Positions 1 to 12,146 of a DNA stretch of 64,000 nt are shown here, in pieces; the first letter of the stretch is position 1; every line of letters starts with the position of its first letter. The DNA is from Rosa chinensis (Eukaryota > Streptophyta > Magnoliopsida > Rosales > Rosaceae). The notes beneath the pieces are model-generated. The model was given only the letters and a program-made list of their open reading frames with translations, was not told the DNA's origin and made no database searches. The translations under genes and the position numbers were made by a program. Where the stretch lies: the NCBI RefSeq assembly GCF_002994745.2, contig NC_037090.1, positions 12,087,501-12,151,500 of the forward strand, written 5' to 3'.

Positions 1-3000
1 GTGGGTACGCTTCGGGATACTCCCCCTGGAAATTACATGTTAGGTAACTCAAATAATTTACGAAGACCAATACCTTATAAATGCTTCTGGAATGTAGACT
101 TTGGTAGTGACTTAGTGAAGAGGTCTGCATGATTGTCTTCAGGTCAAATCTGCTTGACCTCAATCTTTTGATGCTCCTTTTGTTGTTGATTGAAGAAGAA
201 TTTTGGTGCAATATGTTTGGTGTTGTCTCCTTTGATGAAACTTGTCTTCATTTGCTCGATGCAAGCAGCATTATCCTTGTGGATAGTCGTTGGTTCATCA
301 GTGGTGGAATGCAGCCCATTTGTGCTTTGAACATGCTTTTGTGATGGCTCTCAACCATATACATTTATATACTGCTTCGTGAAGGGCTAGAATCTCAGCA
401 TGATTCAAAGAGGTAGCAACAAGAGTCTGTTTCCTAGACCTCCAAGAAATTGCAATATTCCCAATGGTAAAGACATAACCAATTTGGGAACACGCCTTGT
501 GCGGGTCTAATAGATAGTCTATATCAGCATATCCAACAAGGCGAGCATCATTCCGAGGATCAAGGGGGTTTGATCCATTCCTTCATGCGTACGGATAAAA
601 TAAGCTCATGTCTGCCGTACCTCTAAGGTAGCGAAAAATGTCTTTTATGCCATTCTAGTGGCGGCGTGTTGATGCAGAGCTATATCTAACTAACAAGTTC
701 ACATCGAATGAGATGTCTTGTCTAGGGCATTGAGCCAAGTACGATAATGCGCCTATTGCACTTAGATAAGGAACTTCTGGCACCAATATCTCTTCGTTAT
801 CATATGCAGGACGATACGGTTTTCTCTAGATTTCGTAAGACCATGGGTGTGCTTGCTTTTATCCCCATTAAGGCATATTAACATCTTCTGGATGTAATTT
901 GGTTGATGGACTAAAATTTCATCAGCACTTTGCTCGAGCTCCAGGTCGAGACAATAATTTATTCTCCCAAGGTCTTTCATCCCAAATTATGACTTCAGGT
1001 GCTTTGCGGTTTCATTGATCTCTTCAGGAGTATCTATAAAATTCATGTCATTGACAAAGACTGCCATAATTGCAAAATCAAAACTTGTTTCCTTAATATA
1101 CACGCAAGGGCATAGTTTATTATTCACATATATCATCCCAATCAAATATTCACTTAGACGGTTATACCACTTCAATCTAGATTGTTTTAAACCATAAAGT
1201 GAACATCTCAAAACTAATGGAGAACATGTTCCGTGGTCTAGAACTATTTGCATCGGGTACCTTGAGTCCTTCAGGTACTTTCATGTATATCTTTGTATTA
1301 TGATCCCCATAGAGATAAGTTATGACCACATTCATAAGCTGCATATTCAGTTTTTTGGAAACTACCAAGTAGCGGAACGTTATGACGTCCATTATGGGAG
1401 AATAAGTCTCCTCCTAATCAATCACAGGGCGTTGAGAAAATTCTTGCGCCACTAGACGAGCCTTGTGTATAACAATCTCGTTTTTCTTATTACGCGTCCT
1501 TATAAATACTCATTTAAATTCTACAAGTTTAATATGGGGAGGTGTAGGAACAACAGGTCCAAAACACCTTTCTCTTTGTCAAGGAATCTAATTTGACCTA
1601 GATTGCTTATTTCCTTTTTGGCCAGTCGTTTATTTGTTGACATTCATCAACGGAGCAAGGTTCGATTTCATTACTTGTTTTAGTTTCGGTGGCCACCACA
1701 AATACAACACATCATCGATGATAATCTCATTACGATTCCAAATCTCATAAAATTTACAGAGATTTCTCTATTCTCGGGAGTGGGTTCAAATGTTGGAGTG
1801 TCCCCCAACAACGTCTCTTCTAGGACAGACCCATAATCCGAATTTATCTCGTGAGATGAATGAGTTTGAGATTGCGATGTCAAGAAGATTCATTTGTGCC
1901 AAGTTTACCCTCTTCTGGAGATAATAATGTTTCGAACCTAATAGTCTACCTCGCTTCTGGGTAGGGACATATGATTGGTTAGCCACCATGGTCGTACCTG
2001 GTCCATCTGGGACTACATGTCTTACGGGGACGTCTATCCTTACAGGCACATTTGCAGCAGGTATATGTGATATCATTACTTTAGCTAGATCAAAGAAAGC
2101 ATCTGGCATATTTTAGGCTACACTATGTAGATCTAGAATTCTCCACACTTCATTATCGCATTGTGCGGTTCGGGGATCGAGATGAGACATAGTAGGGACA
2201 TTCCACGTCAATTCACGTCGTTCATCAGAAACGGTAATGTTCTTATCTCTCCCTAACGGCAGGAAGATTGTCTCATCAAGGTTACAATCTACAAATCTAG
2301 CATAAAAGAGATCACCTGTCAAGGGCTCTAAAGAGCACATAATGAATGGGATTCATGATCGACATACATACTCATCCTTTGTTGAGGACCTAATTTTGCA
2401 CGTTGTGGCGGCACAATTGGCACGAGGACTACATACCCAAATGCGCGTAAGTGCGAAACGTTAGGTTCATACCCAGTCACCAACTGCAACGCGGAGTAAA
2501 ATTGGGTAGCAGTGGGCCTCAACAGGACCAACATGGCTGCATAGCCCCATGCAAAAACTAGAAGCTTGGTGTGCATTACCAAGATTCTATTTACCAGACC
2601 ATCTTGGGTGTGAACATAGGGAACTGTATGTTCAACATCAATCCCAAGGGATATGCAATAATCATCGAAAGACTTCAATGTAAACTCTCCGGCATTATTA
2701 AGTCTTATGGACTTTATGGGATAATCCGAGTGGTGAGCCACAATTTCATGATCTAGGCGAGAGTTTAGCAAAAGCAACATTTTCTTGTGGACAATAGTGT
2801 AACATGTGATCACTTTGTCGATACATCAACCAAAATCATGAAATATTTAAATGGTCCGCATGGTGGTTGGATAGGCCCACTAATTTTCCTTGTATTCTAT
2901 GCAGAAAAAGGTGGCTTATATACTAATATTTGCATATGATGGTCTAGTGTTTAGCATTCCTAACGAGCAAGTTTGGCATAATGTGTTAGTAAGTACAAGA

Positions 3001-3096
3001 CCCTTATTCAGAAGGGGATGCCCGTGTGATAAGTTGAGGATACGGTACATCATACTTTGACCAGGGTGTTCCAAATGGTCATGTCATAGCAAGTAG
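1..3096 (-). mobile_element. Ty1/copia retrotransposon, decayed pol fragment
   Basis: Read on the minus strand, broken frames follow the copia order from right to left. A GAG-pre-integrase-like stretch (HPGQ-type motif) lies near 2990-3090. The integrase core and C-terminal region (YPIKSIRLNNAGEFT, then SHLRAFGYVVLVPI and SHLDPRTAQC) lie at about 1786-2860. Reverse transcriptase is at about 760-1400 (SLYGLKQS, then a degraded Asp-Asp region), and RNase H/C-terminal remnants (IGALSYLAQCPR, then a GYADIDYLLDP-like stretch) run to the left edge. Frames are interrupted by many stops and frameshifts, so no polyprotein can be made. No LTR is visible; the 3' end lies left of the window and the gag end is cut by the CACTA-type terminus at 3097. 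It is an old dead copy; the assignment rests on the continuous order of recognisable domains. Confidence 0.88.
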
Positions 3097-3779
3097 CACT
3101 ACTACAAAAATTGAAACACACAACAGAACTAAAATTTGCTGTTGTGCGGTAACACAAACTCTATCATACAACGGTACAAATATGTTTATGTTGTGTGAAT
3201 GTAAGCAAATTGAAAAAAAAAATTAAGAAGATATTGCACAACTGAGTTAAGAAGTTTCCGTTGTGTGAATGTGAGGCCTGGATGAAGGGAAATGAGCACA
3301 TAATTCCCTCCCAGAAGGAGCTCAATTTGAGCTATCCACACAACAGTTTTTTTTATATCTGTTGTATGAGAAATTTTGTATGAAATTTGAGAAATCCTCT
3401 AGGTACACCTAGTGCAAGATGCACAAATTTGTACAACAGATTGTCATAGTTCTGTTGCCTGAGCATGGAAGTAACTCAGCAAGTTGCATAGCTCGCCAAA
3501 GTTTCAATTTGATGAAAAATATGTAGGCACATACGGCAAATTTTCCTTCCCAGCCTACTTTTGTATCACACTCTCACACAACAGTCATTTTCATCTGTTG
3601 TGGGATAAACTTGAGAAAAATTGAAGTCTCCCACTAAACAACTTAATTGAAGTCCGATAACCACTCTTATTCCTTTACTTCCCCCCAATTACTCCCACCA
3701 AGCCTGACCTAATTGTAGAGAAAAGAAAACAAAAGCTCTCGACCCTCTCGACCTTCTCTCTCTCAGTTCTTGAACCCTC

Positions 3780-4400
3780 TAGGTCCTCTATCTCTCTCTC
3801 TCAGACCTCGGAGTCGATGGAGGCAGCGACGTTAGTGCTGAGATGGTGGGACGACATCAACGAGTTAACTCAGTGACAAGACAACATCTTCTAAGCTCTC
3901 TGCACAGCCGACCCCCTTGGCTCCTCCATCGCTATAGTCTCTCTCTCTCTCTGTCCTCTATATATGATTCGATTTCGTGCTTGATTTTCTATAGATTTGA
4001 GTAGAGGTTTGGGATTGATGAAATTGATGAATAGAAGTTATATCATTGTGTAGTGCAAATTCGATTACCCAATTCCTCTACTCCGATTTACTCTTATCCT
4101 TGAAATCTTAATTCACCGATTGTTCTTACTCTCCAGCGAGAAATTAGGGTTCGAATTGGGGCTCGCTCTTCACTTATCCAAACCAGCCTCCAACTCCGTC
4201 TACCCAATTGATAATTGATAATTGAAGCTCCACTTTGCATTAACCTCATCTTCTTCTTCATCGATTCTCATCATTACTCTCTCTCTATCGCTAAAGATCT
4301 AAATCAATTCATGGCTTCTCGACCTGGTGATATTGATGAGCGCGAGGTTGTTACCCCTGATGTCATGACCAAGTATTTCATAGGTAAACCAAAACCAATT
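3780..4400 (+). other. Leader-like CT-rich segment with a possible first exon
   Basis: This stretch has the look of a plant 5' leader: CT-repeats at about 3730-3960, then an ATG at 4311 opening a short frame (MASRPGDIDEREVV..., 24 codons) that ends at a possible GT donor after 4383. I do not recognise the peptide. It could be the promoter/first exon of the captured gene downstream, or come from a different gene. No stop-free continuation into the methyltransferase-like exon at 4691 was demonstrated. Confidence 0.3.
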
Positions 4401-5742
4401 TAGTTCAGTAGTATGTTTACCAATGCTTAGTACCCATTTTGTGTTATTCATCAAGTGACTAGTTTTGTTTCTCATATGGTTTTGCTATGGTTATTGGCTT
4501 TATTAGTTTATCGCAAGATAAGCAACTGTTTAACTTGCTTATGTTGAAGATATTGAACTAGAACCAACTGAGAAATGAGATGGTTTGGAGTTTGTACTGT
4601 TAATGAATTTTACTATTTAGTTTTGGTGGCTTGTTTGTGTTTGTTGTTTAGAACATTGGACAAGTTTTGATATTTGCCATTAATGCATAGGTGTCACACT
4701 AAAGGAAAGATCTCCAGATGGTGTTGGGAAATTAGTTGATGTGGGCTTGAGTAAGATATTCTCGTTGTCGAGTTTTGCTAGTCTTTCACGAGTTATTGCC
4801 TGATACTTTTCTTCTTTGTTTTTCTGAATCCCGGGAGTTAGCGATTAATTGATTTTCTTCTTTGTTTTTCTGAATCTAGGGAGTTAGCGATTAACTGACA
4901 AGAGTTACAGTGGCTATGATTTGGATGCTGGTAATGAATATTTTGTTCTGAATTCTTTTAACTATAGTGATTCCTTTATTAATAGTTAGTGAAGGTTTCT
5001 TTTCATCTTTTAATATAATCTTAGATACGTAATGCTTTTTTTTTTCTTATGGCATTTATCTAGATAAATCATGGCATGTTGTATCATCATCCAAGCCAAG
5101 GGAAGAAGCAGGGATGTATTGGGGGTACAAAGTGCACTATGTTCCAATATCACTTCGATAATGACTGAATGTCCATACGAGGTATCCATACATTGACTCT
5201 ATGCCTCTCTTTGCCTTATCTATTCATGTTGTCTCTCTAATTGTTCGGATATGACCTTCCTTACCAACTTCTGTTATCTCAATGACAGGGTGGCTATGAT
5301 CATTTGATTGGGACCTCAGAGCATGGTCAGATTTCAGTATACCCACTTTCAGGTACTAACCATTAATTGATAAGATAGTACTTTTAGATGAGCCAGGTAC
5401 TGCTTTTCCTGGGTAGCTGGTCTTTAGCCACAAATGGTGGTTGTTCTCTTTGCTAGATGTCTATTGTGTCCACAAATGGAGACCCTTGATGTATGTGGGA
5501 CGGGTTTTGAACCTCCTTCAATCTGTCGACCTCTGATTTCTTTCAAGGCATATGTAGAAAATTGGTGTCAGCTGGCCAATTGAAATTTCTGAATTTGGAG
5601 AAGTTATGAAAATGAACCATGCCATATTCTTCCTTCAATTTCATTTTTGATGCATCTCTTTGCAACTTAAGGACTAGCTGGTGATAGCCCCGTGAGGAAC
5701 ATTTCATCTCTTTCTTCATCAGGCTTTCGCAATTGAAGAAAT

Positions 5743-5911
5743 GGAAATTATTCTATGCACCGACGGTGCAAGTGACCCAACCCTTATAAAATAATCTCAA
5801 TCCTTGATATTTATTATCAACTTTATTTTTAATAAACAAAAAGTGTATTTAATGCAATCTAACCATTTATTTGTGTTGGTGCAAGTGCACGGCGGTGCTC
5901 TGAATACTCCC
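5743..5911 (+). mobile_element. Short MITE-like element, family M1 copy 1
   Basis: About 169 bp beginning GGAAATTATTCTATGCACCG and ending with the imperfect inverse (CGGTGCTCTGAATACTCCC). Both ends carry a near-palindromic GCACCGNCGGTGC-like core, and the interior is AT-rich. An almost complete copy in the opposite direction is at 11025-11191, with partial copies at 32785-32839 and 59602-59710. No coding capacity. It sits inside the long intron of the methyltransferase pseudogene. Confidence 0.75.
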
Positions 5912-6146
5912 TCTGAAAATCCTTCCCTCCTGTATCATGAGATAGATAGCACACCCCACCCCACCTTCTCCATTTCCTTTTTTACTTTTCTACACGTGCT
6001 TGAATTGCTCCTTTAAAAATGGCTGGATTTTGTTATTTTCCAATCAAGCAGGTGGCCAGTAGCTTTTTCAAAGATTTGGTGTGAGGCAGCCATTCCTTTT
6101 TTATTTTTATTTTTTATATATTACAGTAAGAAAATATATCTATATA

Positions 6147-6178
<32 letters not shown>

Positions 6179-6183
6179 CATAA

Positions 6184-6658
6184 TACTAAAGATGGATCCA
6201 CTGTTCATCACTGTTCATGTAACAGTGGAATGACAGTTTTGCCCCCAACGTTTAACTAAAATTACAATCTGTCTTTTTTTTTTTTTCAATTTTGCCATAT
6301 CTTTTCATTTAAAAAAAATATTTATTAATTTTTTTTTATGAGAGAACAATTCTGTTTTGTATTTGTAAATTTCTACAAATGATACCTAAAGTAGATTTTT
6401 TTTTAATCTTAAAAATGGAAGAGTTTCATTAATCATATTTCTGTAATTGTAGTTCTCGTAAATGTGTAATCTGTTCAAACAGCTTATTAAAAATTGTACT
6501 ATAGAAACTTTGTTTCTAAAATTGTACTTCTCAAACTTATGTAACTATGATCTATTACATTTTTTATCAGAATTACAAAAAGAATTGTTTAAGGACTAAG
6601 CACTACATAAAAAATTGTTAACAACTAACAAATCCAATCGCGCGGTTGCCTTTTCTAG
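6184..6658 (+). mobile_element. Non-autonomous Helitron-like element 1
   Basis: Begins ACTAAAGATGGATCCACTGT, has a TGACAGTTTTGCCCCC motif near the 5' end, and ends GCGCGGTTGCCTTTTCTAG followed by T. The CTAG end preceded by a GC-rich short dyad, with no inverted repeats or target duplication, fits a Helitron 3' end. The 5' TC is altered (AC). Its 5' 60 bp closely match the element that follows at 6665. Confidence 0.6.
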
Positions 6659-6664
6659 TATATA

Positions 6665-6758
6665 TCTAAAGATGGATGCACTGTTCATTCATGTTCATCA
6701 TTGTTCATGTAACATTGAAGTGACGGTTTTGCCCCCTTTTTTATTGAAATTACAGTTC

Positions 6759-6807
<49 letters not shown>

Positions 6808-7089
6808 CAATTCAACCATATATCCTTTCAATTTGATTTTCTTTTATTTATTTATAATTCAGCCATATATCCTTTCACTTTGATTTTATTTTGTATTTAT
6901 AAATTTCTACAAATTATGAAAAAAGTTTGTTGCTTGCTGTATTCATTTATTGTTAATCTATTATTAACAAAAAAAAATTATATTCTAACTAGCACCGATG
7001 TTTTTTAGATTATGAGTATTCATCTATTATATATGAAACTTGGAAAAAAAAAAAACAGACCCGCAGCATCGCGTGGACACGTTTTCTAG
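6665..7089 (+). mobile_element. Non-autonomous Helitron-like element 2
   Basis: Begins TCTAAAGATGGATGCACTGT after an A and ends ...CGCGTGGACACGTTTTCTAG before a T, so it fits the Helitron rule of 5'-TC, 3'-CTAG and insertion between A and T. The 3' end carries a GC-rich dyad (CCCGCAGCATCGCGTGG). It lies head-to-tail only 6 bp after the first element and shares its 5' end, suggesting repeated insertion near a Helitron terminus. It contains a (TA)n microsatellite at about 6763-6804. Confidence 0.65.
6763..6804. repeat. (TA)n microsatellite
   Basis: About 21 uninterrupted TA units inside the second Helitron-like element. A further interrupted TA/CA-rich stretch is at about 7093-7172. Confidence 0.95.
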
Positions 7090-7115
7090 TACATACATAT
7101 ATATATGTATATAGA

Positions 7116-7156
<41 letters not shown>

Positions 7157-8837
7157 GTACACACACATATATGTAAAGATGCATCAAGGTTAAAAGGGTT
7201 AGTACGTAGGCATAATTCCTGTTGAATATTTTGGTTTAACAATTGATTGCTCTAAGTGTATTTAAGAGGACCATGGTCCTATAATTAGTATCGATATATC
7301 AGGTTCCGTTGCTTTTCTTTAAGAAAAATTGAGACATGAAGCTAATGTATAGTTATATAAATAGAGATTTGTACCTACTTATTCACTTATACTTGTTATT
7401 TGACTGAATGAAATTTGTTAGGCATCTATTGATTGCGTTTGGTGGACTTGCTGGGTTGGAAGAGATCATTGAAGAGGATCATAACTTAAAGGTTTGGTTG
7501 CTTAGGGATTTGGTTTGGGACTTGAATGTTAAACTCTGGGCAGGTGCAAGCCTTTGCTTCCTGTGATGCTAGAAATTAGCTAGAAGCTCTGTGAACAGTT
7601 TTATGATCTTGGAAATGTTTGTTTGACAACTTGTAATAGTTTGTTTAACTGAAAGTAATAAGGTAGAAATGAAAAGGTATTTAATACTTTTATTGACACA
7701 GGCAAAGAATGTGCGGGAGGTGTTTGACATATAGCGAGTGGTTATCTTGTGGAACTGAGTTTGCTTGACTACTGCTGTGTTCGATTCCTACCATCAGTTA
7801 TTGCTGCATCAGTAGTTTTTCTTACAAGGTTCACAATCCAGCCTGAGGTTCATGCCTGAGTAAGAAACAATGTAGCGGACTTAGTAATTGTGAGCTTGTG
7901 AATTTTATCTAAAGTTGAAATCTTGCAACTTAATACTGATTGAGACTGTTAGAAATATTTTGAAGATTATTGATCCCTCTAGATATGTTGTAGAGTTGGG
8001 ACTTGCAAGGACTTGCTGGTTATAAACCACCTGACTTACAAGATTGTGTCATTGCCCTTCATGACTTGCAGCTAAATAAATAAGGAAGCAATTTGCGAGC
8101 AGTAAGAGATAAATATATGCAAGCAAAGGTACTGTAGTTATTTTATGTTCAGTTAATTTGCATCTTGAAACCGTCCCATGCAAATTTGTTGATATTCTGA
8201 GTTTAACTTCCAAAAGGGCTTATAAATGTAAATGGCTGGAAATTACAGTACATGTGTACGTTGTATGTGCATTTCTAGAAAGACATGTGTAAGTTGTTAA
8301 CATTTTTTCAGAGTTTCAACAGTCTTCAATTATGACAATGAGGACTGGGAAGGAAGACATTAGAACTGTAACCAAGGATGTCCGCTTTGTGGTAGTGATC
8401 CAAAGCTCGAGAAGCAACATAAATGAGTTGGAGTGGGCCTCCTTTTAGCATATGAGCTACCAAGTTTGATTCATGGGTCTAGCTAGCAGCTAGGAATAGC
8501 TAGGAATGCTTTTGATTCATGTGTAGGTAGCAGCTAGGAATGCTTTCTTGTTTGGTACATTATTTAGTAACTTGAATGTTTGGATGTTTGAAAAATGCTA
8601 CTTGAATTATATGGATTAGACTGTGGTTTATGTGGTAATATGGAGCATTATTTTTGGAAAAATATTCCAGTTATGAATTACATAATGAGAAAACAACAGC
8701 TCATAACAATGTTGTGAGAACTAAGCTCATACAACAAACCTTATATTGCTCACACAATGGTTGATAAAAGGAATATGTTGTGTGAAGAAACAACCAAAAA
8801 CAAAAGAAAATAAAATTTTGTTGTCTGAGATTCATAA

Positions 8838-10731
8838 CACACAACAAAAATAAAATTATCTATGTTGTCTGAATGAATCAACAGACAAGAGAAATTATAT
8901 TTTTGTTGTGTGTTATGTATCTCAGACAATGATTACACACATTTTTATACGTGTAATTATGTTCTAAACACTAGAATTAAGCTAATCTCCAAAGTAATTA
9001 TTATGTAATTAATTTATTTTTATTTTTTATTGTAGTAAATAAGCGAATTTATGGATTTCGGAAGAAGTGGCGCAAAATCAGAGCAATTCGAAATTTTTGA
9101 CAAAATGACGAATCAATGATGAGGTGGACGATGATCGCTAATAAAAAATCAGAGCCGAGGAACGAATTGGGAGCATATTTAATTAATCTTATTGGAGATT
9201 GGTATTAGCTTAATTAATAATTAAACCATTTTGGTTTAATTACAAGGGGAGCTGCGTGCATGCATGTTTCTTTGGGTTTAATTAAATTTAAAATCAGCTG
9301 CACCATCTTTTTAGTCTTCCTCTTCCAATGACACGTGCCACCTCCACCTCCATCACTCATACTTTCTTTCTCCCCTACCACAGCATGTCACATGTCCAAA
9401 CCTAATCTCCATCCACTCATCCTCTCATTTAAGTAGACCAACACGACCCATATATTTTACACACAACAAAAATAAAATTATCTCTGTTGTCTGAATGAAT
9501 CAACAGACAAGAGAAATTATATTTTTGTTGTGTGTTATGTATCTCAGACAATGATTACACACATTTTTATACGTGTAATTATGTTCTAAACACTAGAATT
9601 AAACTAATCTCTAAAGTAATTATTATGTAATTAATCTATTTTTTTTTATTGTAGTAAATAAGCGGATTTGTGGATTTCGGAAGAAGTGGCGCAAAATCAA
9701 AGCAATTCGAAATTTTTGACAAAACGACGAATCAATGATGAGTCGGCACCCCAACTAGAAAAGGTGGATGATGATCGCTAATAAAAAAACAGAGCCGAGG
9801 AACGAATTTTTAATTAATCTTATTGGAGATTGGTATTAGCTTAATTAATAATTAAACCATTTTGGTTTAATTCCAAGGGGAACTGCGTGCATGCATGTTT
9901 CTTTGGGTTTAATTAAATTTAAAATCAGCTGCACCATCTTTTTAGTCTTCCTCTTCCAATGACACGTGCCACCTCCACCTCCATCACTCATACTTTCTTT
10001 CTCCCCTACCACAGCATGTCACATGTCCAAACCTAATCTCCATCCACTCATCCTCTCATTTAAGCAGACCAACACGACCCATATATTTTACACACAACAA
10101 AAATAAAATTATCTCTGTTGTCTGAATGAATCAACAGACAAGAGAAATTATATTTTTGTTGTGTGTTATGTATCTCAGACAATGATTACACACATTTTTA
10201 TACGTGTAATTATGTTCTAAACACTAGAATTAAACTAATCTCCAAAGTAATTATTATGTAATTAATCTATTTTTATTTTTTATTGTAGTAAATAAGCGGA
10301 TTTATGGATTTCGGAAGAAGTGGCACAAAATCAAAGCAATTCGAAATTTTTGACAAAACGACGAATCAATGATAAGTCGGCACCCCAACTAGAAAAGGTG
10401 GATGATGATCGCTAATAAAAAAACAGAGCCGAGGAACGAATTGGGAGCATATTTAATTAATCTTATTGGAGATTGGTATTAGCTTAATTAATAATTAAAC
10501 CATTTTGGTTTAATTACAAGGGGAGCTGCGTGCATGCATGTTTCTTTGGGTTTAATTAAATTTAAAATCAGCTGCACCATCTTTTTAGTCTTCCTCTTCC
10601 AATGACACATGCCACCTCCACCTCCACCACTCATACTTTCTTTCTCCCCTACCACAGCATGTCACATGTCCAAACCTAATCTCCATCCACTCATCCTCTC
10701 ATTTAAGCAGACCAACACGACCCATATATTT
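8838..10731. repeat. Three-copy direct tandem repeat, unit about 622-641 bp
   Basis: Copies start at 8838, 9460 and 10091, each with CACACAACAAAAATAAAAT, and the last ends at about 10731 where the sequence leaves the pattern. Copies are nearly identical apart from a 21-bp segment (CGGCACCCCAACTAGAAAAGG) missing in copy 1 and an 11-bp gap in copy 2 after GAGGAACGAATT. Each unit contains short dyads of the TTGTTGTGTG type like the CACTA subterminal repeats, a GTGCATGCATG block, and a CACGTGCC motif (changed to CACATGCC in copy 3) followed by CT-rich sequence. High identity means the amplification is recent. The frames seen in it are incidental. Confidence 0.93.
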
Positions 10732-12146
10732 TTCTTCTGCTTCCCCTTCAGCGACCAGCGCCACACAGCAGCTTTGGGAGGGCTGCTGCCCTTCCACTCC
10801 TCCCCTTCAATTTCTCTTATTTTCTTTATTTTTCTTGTGAGTATTTGGAGGATTTCTCGCTCAAGCTTCAAGGGAATCATCACCAAGAGCACCACACCTC
10901 CATTTTAGGTAGTTGGGTGAAGAAATTACTTGGTTCATACTAGCCCATAGCTAGAAGTGAGCCAAGCTAACTCTCCTCTCTCTTCTTTATTATCTATTCC
11001 ATAATTTTATTGTATTGATTGAGAGATTATTCAGAGCACCGCCGTGCACTTGCACCAACATAAATAAATGGTTAGATTGCATTAAATACACTTTTTTTTT
11101 ATTAAAAATAAAGTTGATAATAAATATCAAGGGTTGAGATGATTTTATAAGGGTTTGGTCACTTACACCGTCGGTGCATAGAATAATTTCCAGTATTGAT
11201 GATGTATTTGACTATGGATAGTGAGTACAATTTTGGGAGTTAGGGTTGTGAAGCCCTAACTCATCTTGTATAAATATTGATGCTTTACTTTTAATAAATG
11301 CAATTTCCATTGTGTATGCTTTAAATCCGAATTTATTGGTCCTTAGAAGCATGTTTCTAGGCTTTGTCAACCTTTGAAATTATGTTGTGGGCAATTGTGA
11401 TGAATAGATTGATAAATTGACAATGTATTAGTCTTGTGGCATCTAGGATTTAAGTGTGGTGACCATTAGCTAGCTTAATTGTAACTAAGCTTGCTTGGGT
11501 CTCTATTTTCTTGCTCTCTAGGCCTCTAATTTTGGATATTGCAGCCTTAACCGGCCTAATGCTCAAACTAGAGAGTTGATTGTGGCCTTAACCGGCATAA
11601 TCAATACACCGAAATGATAATTGGTTTAGTATGCTTAACCGGTACTAGATACGGGACTCGACACATATAGGAAATGTATGCATTTGTGAAATTGGCATCG
11701 ATATTTGCAAGATAGTTAGTGTGAATCATCCAACACTCCCATGTTCCCATTAATTTGAAAACCCAAATTTAATTTTCTAGTTCGTTAATTAGTTGTTTAG
11801 TTTACTTTTCAGTTGCGTTTAATTTAGTTAATTCACAATTCAAAACTTCCTACAATTTTCGACTCATTTGTGCATATCCACCACTAGGTTCTTAGTTTTG
11901 ATTAGGCTTTGGTGAAAACTAAAGCCGAGCATTGCTAAGGCTTGGTGCCTTAGAATAGCCTTTTTATTTTATTTTTTTCTTTTTCCTTTATTTACTTAGT
12001 GACTCTAGTTCCGACTATCCAAGGATTGTGGATTAGCCACTAATCTCCGTAGTATGATAATCAAGGTTCAAATACTTCCCTTACTTGACAATGATTCGTA
12101 CTCTTACGAGAGTTTATGAATCAAGTCAGACAACAAAGGAAGAATT
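10732..12146 (+). other. Non-coding transposon-like sequence, probably LTR or element leader
   Basis: Follows directly from the last tandem unit. It contains CT-rich leader-like sequence, a TTGTATAAATATTGATGC TATA-like motif at about 11268, an AATAAATGCAATTT stretch, and two repeats of TTAACCGGC(C/A)TAAT near 11550-11600. The end region (about 12010-12110) looks like the primer-proximal end of a plant LTR element, but no matching second LTR, primer-binding site or ORF was found. Interrupted by MITE M1 copy 2. Confidence 0.35.
11025..11191 (-). mobile_element. Short MITE-like element, family M1 copy 2
   Basis: Inverse orientation of the copy at 5743. It starts near GATTATTCAGAGCACCGCCG and ends CGGTGCATAGAATAATTTCC, with the same AT-rich interior (ATAAATAAATGGTTAGATTG, then a poly-T variation). 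About 90% similar by eye. Confidence 0.75.

Larger units (their letters stand above)
4691..7733 (+). pseudogene. SPOUT-family (SPOUT1/C9orf114-like) RNA methyltransferase pseudogene, captured fragment with introns
   Basis: Exon-like pieces in order match the plant homologue of human SPOUT1/C9orf114, a nuclear SPOUT-fold putative methyltransferase. They are 4691-4750 (GVTLKERSPDGVGKL..DVGL), about 5066-5181 (VVSSSKPREEAGMYWGYKV, then CPYE), 5289-5352 (GGYDHLIGTSEHGQ), 7422-7491 (HLLIAFGGLAGLEEIIEE) and 7702-7730 (KNVREVFD). Several pieces keep AG acceptors and GT donors, so the copy is genomic, not retroposed. Lesions: a one-base frameshift after YWGYKVHY in the second piece, a long stretch missing between the first and second pieces, and loss of homology with a stop right after NVREVFD, where the family has the conserved TCPHQGSR-type ending. 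The intron 5353-7421 is swollen by a MITE and two Helitron-like elements. It lies between the two subterminal repeat arrays of the CACTA-type element, so I infer transduplication. Confidence 0.75.
3097..8990 (+). mobile_element. CACTA-type (En/Spm) DNA transposon, non-autonomous, right end not defined
   Basis: The left end starts with CACTACTACAAAAATTG, the terminal motif of plant CACTA elements. It is followed over about 500 bp by many short repeats of CACACAACAG and its complement CTGTTGTGTG, the usual subterminal transposase-binding pattern. Similar ACAACA/TGTTGT repeats return at about 8690-8960, suggesting the other subterminal region. A matching inverted terminus (TTTTGTAGTAGTG) was not found, so the right limit is approximate; the end may have been lost or overrun by the tandem repeat starting at 8838. 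No transposase is seen. Between the subterminal arrays lies a broken copy of a cellular gene. The element appears inserted into the copia copy on its left. Confidence 0.6.

Noticed and set aside
10609..10908. 99-codon frame at the end of the tandem repeat, with an antisense frame
   Set aside because: Pro/Ser/Phe low complexity from CT-rich sequence and shared with the repeat units; not protein-like.
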